A stretch of 6,603 nucleotides of DNA from Anaerolineales bacterium (GTDB taxonomy: Bacteria > Chloroflexota > Anaerolineae > Anaerolineales > E44-bin32): positions 1 through 6,603 of the forward strand of contig DAOUTT010000132.1 of NCBI GenBank assembly GCA_030668545.1, read 5' to 3'. Under the pieces are notes generated by a model, which had not been told where the DNA came from, did not search any database, and worked only from the letters and a program-made list of their open reading frames with translations. Positions 5,207 to 6,603 of this stretch are shown in pieces; positions within the stretch are counted from its first letter, which is position 1; each line of letters starts with the position of its first letter. Both the position numbers and the translations under genes were made by a program.

Positions 5207-6151
5207 TCAGCCCGTGCGAGCTCCTCGATTTGGATCTGGTGGTTGAGCCTTATCGAGTTGTGGTGAAAAAGATTGGAGATGAGCGCTCAATAGTTGCTGG
5301 GCAGAACGCACGATTTCCTGCATAACCCCACGTTTACCAAACTGCTCGAATAGTTCGCGCGCTGAGCGCGGGGCGTCAAAAGTAAGCTTTGGAGAGACGC
5401 GGAGGGATCTCGGCATGTAGATGTGGCGAATCATCTGGAAGATTTCCGCCACCGTTTGTCGCTCTGCAGGGTTTCTTCCAAGTCTCACAATAGGGTTACG
5501 CAGGCTGCTTGGGGCAATTAATCCAGAAACGATGGTCGTTACCAAACGAGTTTCCGGAACCTTCCTGAGAAAAAGCTCGATGCTTGGCGACCACTCGGAA
5601 ATCGTTGTTTCGGCGCCAGCCATCACGGCCGGGTCTGGTTCGAGTATCCCGCGGGGGAAGATAAGCAGTGCCCCCCCATCCTGCAGCTGGCGTACGGATT
5701 GTCGAATGGCGGAAACTTTATCATTCCACGCATTCGTCGTGAAGATAAAGTTGTCCTTGAGCTTCGACAGCGCCTGGTAAAAGGGATATGCCGTTACAAC
5801 GATTTTAAGGTCGGATCGATGTAATCTGGAGGCAATGAGAAGACCATCAAGAGTGCCGGGATGGTTTGAGATGATGAGCACCGGACCATCATGGGGGATG
5901 TGTTCCTGGCCTACGGTCTCGGTGTTTTTTATAAACCTTGGCAATAGCTGACGGGAAGCTTCCGGAAATCCGAAACGGGCGACGGATTCGTCAAGCCCAG
6001 ATATCACCTCGGCAAAGCGGTTGAAGGCAGGGCCAAACATAAGGCGCAACGTGGACTGCATCCAGCGCTGTTTGAATAGGCCACTGGTCACAATTAAATT
6101 ATCTATTAGTTGATCGATGAATTTCTCTGTGTTTATTTTCGTGTACGACAC
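5207..6151 (-). CDS. PlsC-like lysophospholipid acyltransferase (LPLAT superfamily)
   Basis: This 314-residue protein probably transfers an acyl group to a lysophospholipid or related glycerol-phosphate acceptor at the inner face of the membrane. Motif I is intact: NHPGTLD (96-102), with H97 and D102 as the HX4D catalytic pair, after the beta strand PVLIISN (90-96). Motif III is FPRGILEPDP (165-174). Here the glutamate of the usual FPEG motif is replaced by R167, with E171 close by. The strand LVTTIVSGLIAP (203-214) fits motif IV. There is no signal peptide or clear transmembrane helix, and the N-terminus is amphipathic. The tail (about 296-314) is proline-rich and polar. The start is GTG at 6151, since an in-frame stop lies at 6155-6157; AGAGGT about ten bases upstream supports it, and the next in-frame ATG (residue 31) would shorten the protein. 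The exact acceptor cannot be told from sequence, so I give no gene symbol. It appears to be a single gene. Confidence 0.85.
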   Translation of the reverse strand: MSYTKINTEKFIDQLIDNLIVTSGLFKQRWMQSTLRLMFGPAFNRFAEVISGLDESVARFGFPEASRQLLPRFIKNTETVGQEHIPHDGPVLIISNHPGTLDGLLIASRLHRSDLKIVVTAYPFYQALSKLKDNFIFTTNAWNDKVSAIRQSVRQLQDGGALLIFPRGILEPDPAVMAGAETTISEWSPSIELFLRKVPETRLVTTIVSGLIAPSSLRNPIVRLGRNPAERQTVAEIFQMIRHIYMPRSLRVSPKLTFDAPRSARELFEQFGKRGVMQEIVRSAQQLLSAHLQSFSPQLDKAQPPDPNRGARTG

Positions 6152-6179
6152 TGTTTAGAGCACCTCTGTCTATCTGTCC

Positions 6180-6191
6180 TGACTGTAGTCA
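6180..6191. promoter_or_regulatory. Palindrome 28 bp upstream of the acyltransferase start
   Basis: TGACT-GT-AGTCA has perfect 5-bp arms. On the minus strand it lies just downstream of a weak extended -10-like sequence (TGC TATGAG, 6200-6192), so it would sit near the transcription start of the acyltransferase gene. No matching -35 was found. An operator role is a guess from symmetry and position. Confidence 0.25.
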
Positions 6192-6308
6192 CTCATAGCA
6201 TACACCACATTCCAACTGAAGCTTCCGCTCTGTTGATCGAATCGTGGGAGCGCTAACAAATAGCATATCAAGGTTGTGCTGGTTTTCACAATGGATAATT
6301 GGTTCTAG

Positions 6309-6350
6309 GGATTTCTCGGTCGCCGCTGCGCGGCTCTCTCGAAATGATAG
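6309..6350 (-). repeat. TCATTTCGAG-type dispersed repeat
   Basis: Read on the minus strand the element begins ATCATTTCGAGAGAG and ends GAGAAATCC. It is bounded by the inverted pair ATTTC (6311-6315) and GAAAT (6341-6345), with an inner 5-bp stem GCCGC (6322-6326) and GCGGC (6330-6334). It matches a kind of short repeat I know from many bacterial genomes, where it is often mistranslated as coding sequence. It faces the next element head to head. Confidence 0.55.
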
Positions 6351-6362
6351 GTTCCTGGCCAA

Positions 6363-6398
6363 TGTCATTCTGAGAAGCGGAGCGACGAAGAATCTCGT
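6363..6398 (+). repeat. TGTCATTCTGAG-type dispersed repeat
   Basis: The element begins TGTCATTCTGAG and ends GACGAAGAATCTC, with terminal inverted pair ATTCT (6368-6372) and AGAAT (6389-6393). It is a sister form of the preceding element in the opposite orientation, separated from it by 12 bp. The common short-repeat pattern is recognised from general knowledge of bacterial genomes; no search was run. Confidence 0.6.
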
Positions 6399-6468
6399 TC
6401 ATCGCAGAAAGAAACCGTTTGTTGGATGATGGAGATCACGCGGGTGCGGTTTTGCACCGCTAATAACC

Positions 6469-6495
6469 TGTAGGGGCCGACCCACGTGTCGGCCC
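6469..6495. repeat. Dispersed TGTAGGGGC-type palindrome, copy 3
   Basis: TGTAGGGGCCGAC (6469-6481) pairs through perfect 8-bp arms GGGCCGAC (6474-6481) and GTCGGCCC (6488-6495) around CCACGT. The left flank TGTAGGGGC is identical to copies 1 and 2, about 1.9 kb away, while the core differs. Confidence 0.7.
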
Positions 6496-6512
6496 ATTGT
6501 TGTTTCATCCCA

Positions 6513-6533
6513 GGGGCCCGGCCTGCCGTGCCC
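6513..6533. repeat. Degenerate copy of the GGGGCACGGC palindrome
   Basis: GGGGCCCGGC (6513-6522), CT, then GCCGTGCCC (6525-6533) matches the core of the element at 4478-4500, with one stem mismatch and a shorter loop. It lacks the TGTA flank. It is 17 bp from copy 3. Confidence 0.5.
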
Positions 6534-6603
6534 AAAAGAATAAAAAGCGCCTTAAACAAAAAAACCAGCATAAACCCGGCTGCCACACGGGCCACCAAAT
6601 ATC

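Larger units (their letters stand above)
6152..6603. other. Repeat-rich noncoding region upstream of the acyltransferase gene
   Basis: No gene is well supported across these 452 bases. Open frames here run straight through repeat copies and encode repeat-derived peptides, so they are not counted as genes. The region contains the palindrome at 6180, a head-to-head pair of TCATT-type repeats (6309-6398), a small hairpin (GGTGC 6443-6447 with GCACC 6454-6458), and two palindromic repeats (6469-6495 and 6513-6533). Confidence 0.6.
6365..6603 (-). pseudogene. Possible tail of a membrane-protein frame entering from the right edge
   Basis: An open frame enters from the right edge and ends in TGA at 6365. 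Its first 30 or so codons contain a strongly hydrophobic stretch (AGFMLVFLFKALFILLG) like a transmembrane helix. After that it passes through the palindromes at 6513 and 6469 and the repeat at 6363, so the remainder encodes repeat sequence. A real gene whose 3' end was overrun by repeats is possible. So is chance, because T-rich DNA encodes hydrophobic residues in this frame. A second frame stops at 6552-6554 and could equally be the true gene end. Confidence 0.2.

Noticed and set aside
6244..6429. 61-codon plus-strand frame
   Set aside because: Its second half is a translation of the two dispersed TCATT-type repeats, a common source of false gene calls.

Overview
The window holds four convincing protein genes, one possible small gene and a set of short noncoding repeats. 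The base composition is moderately GC-rich, two of the convincing genes start with GTG, there is an Flp-type pilin, and a palindromic family beginning TGTAGGGGC recurs. This fits an environmental bacterium of the Chloroflexota/Anaerolineae type. That placement is an inference and could be wrong; no rRNA or other marker gene is present.

Layout. Positions 1-956 (minus) are most of serC, phosphoserine aminotransferase, running off the left edge. A 159-bp divergent intergenic region (957-1115) carries candidate promoters in both directions around one small palindrome. On the plus strand a possible 65-codon gene (1116-1313) overlaps by one base the start of a 1049-codon gene (1313-4462). This large gene fuses serine hydroxymethyltransferase (GlyA) to the aminomethyltransferase (T-protein, GcvT) of the glycine cleavage system. 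The roughly 200 residues between the two enzymes are not a simple linker: part of them looks like a second, degenerate GcvT/YgfZ-type segment. Positions 4463-4678 hold three hairpins, two of them dispersed repeats and one a likely terminator. A 48-residue Flp/Fap pilin precursor lies at 4679-4825 (minus). A 381-bp gap follows (4826-5206), rich in dyads and with a possible long-range RNA fold. A PlsC-like acyltransferase occupies 5207-6151 (minus). The right end (6152-6603) is repeat-rich and noncoding, with perhaps the tail of a membrane-protein frame at the very edge.

How the genes may work together. SerC makes phosphoserine on the route to serine. SHMT interconverts serine and glycine through 5,10-methylene-tetrahydrofolate. 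The T-protein makes the same methylene-tetrahydrofolate from the aminomethyl group carried on lipoyl-GcvH. The left two thirds of the window is therefore a serine/glycine/one-carbon module, and the fusion places producer and consumer of methylene-THF in one polypeptide. GcvH and GcvP are not in the window. The pilin and acyltransferase on the right appear to be unrelated single genes.
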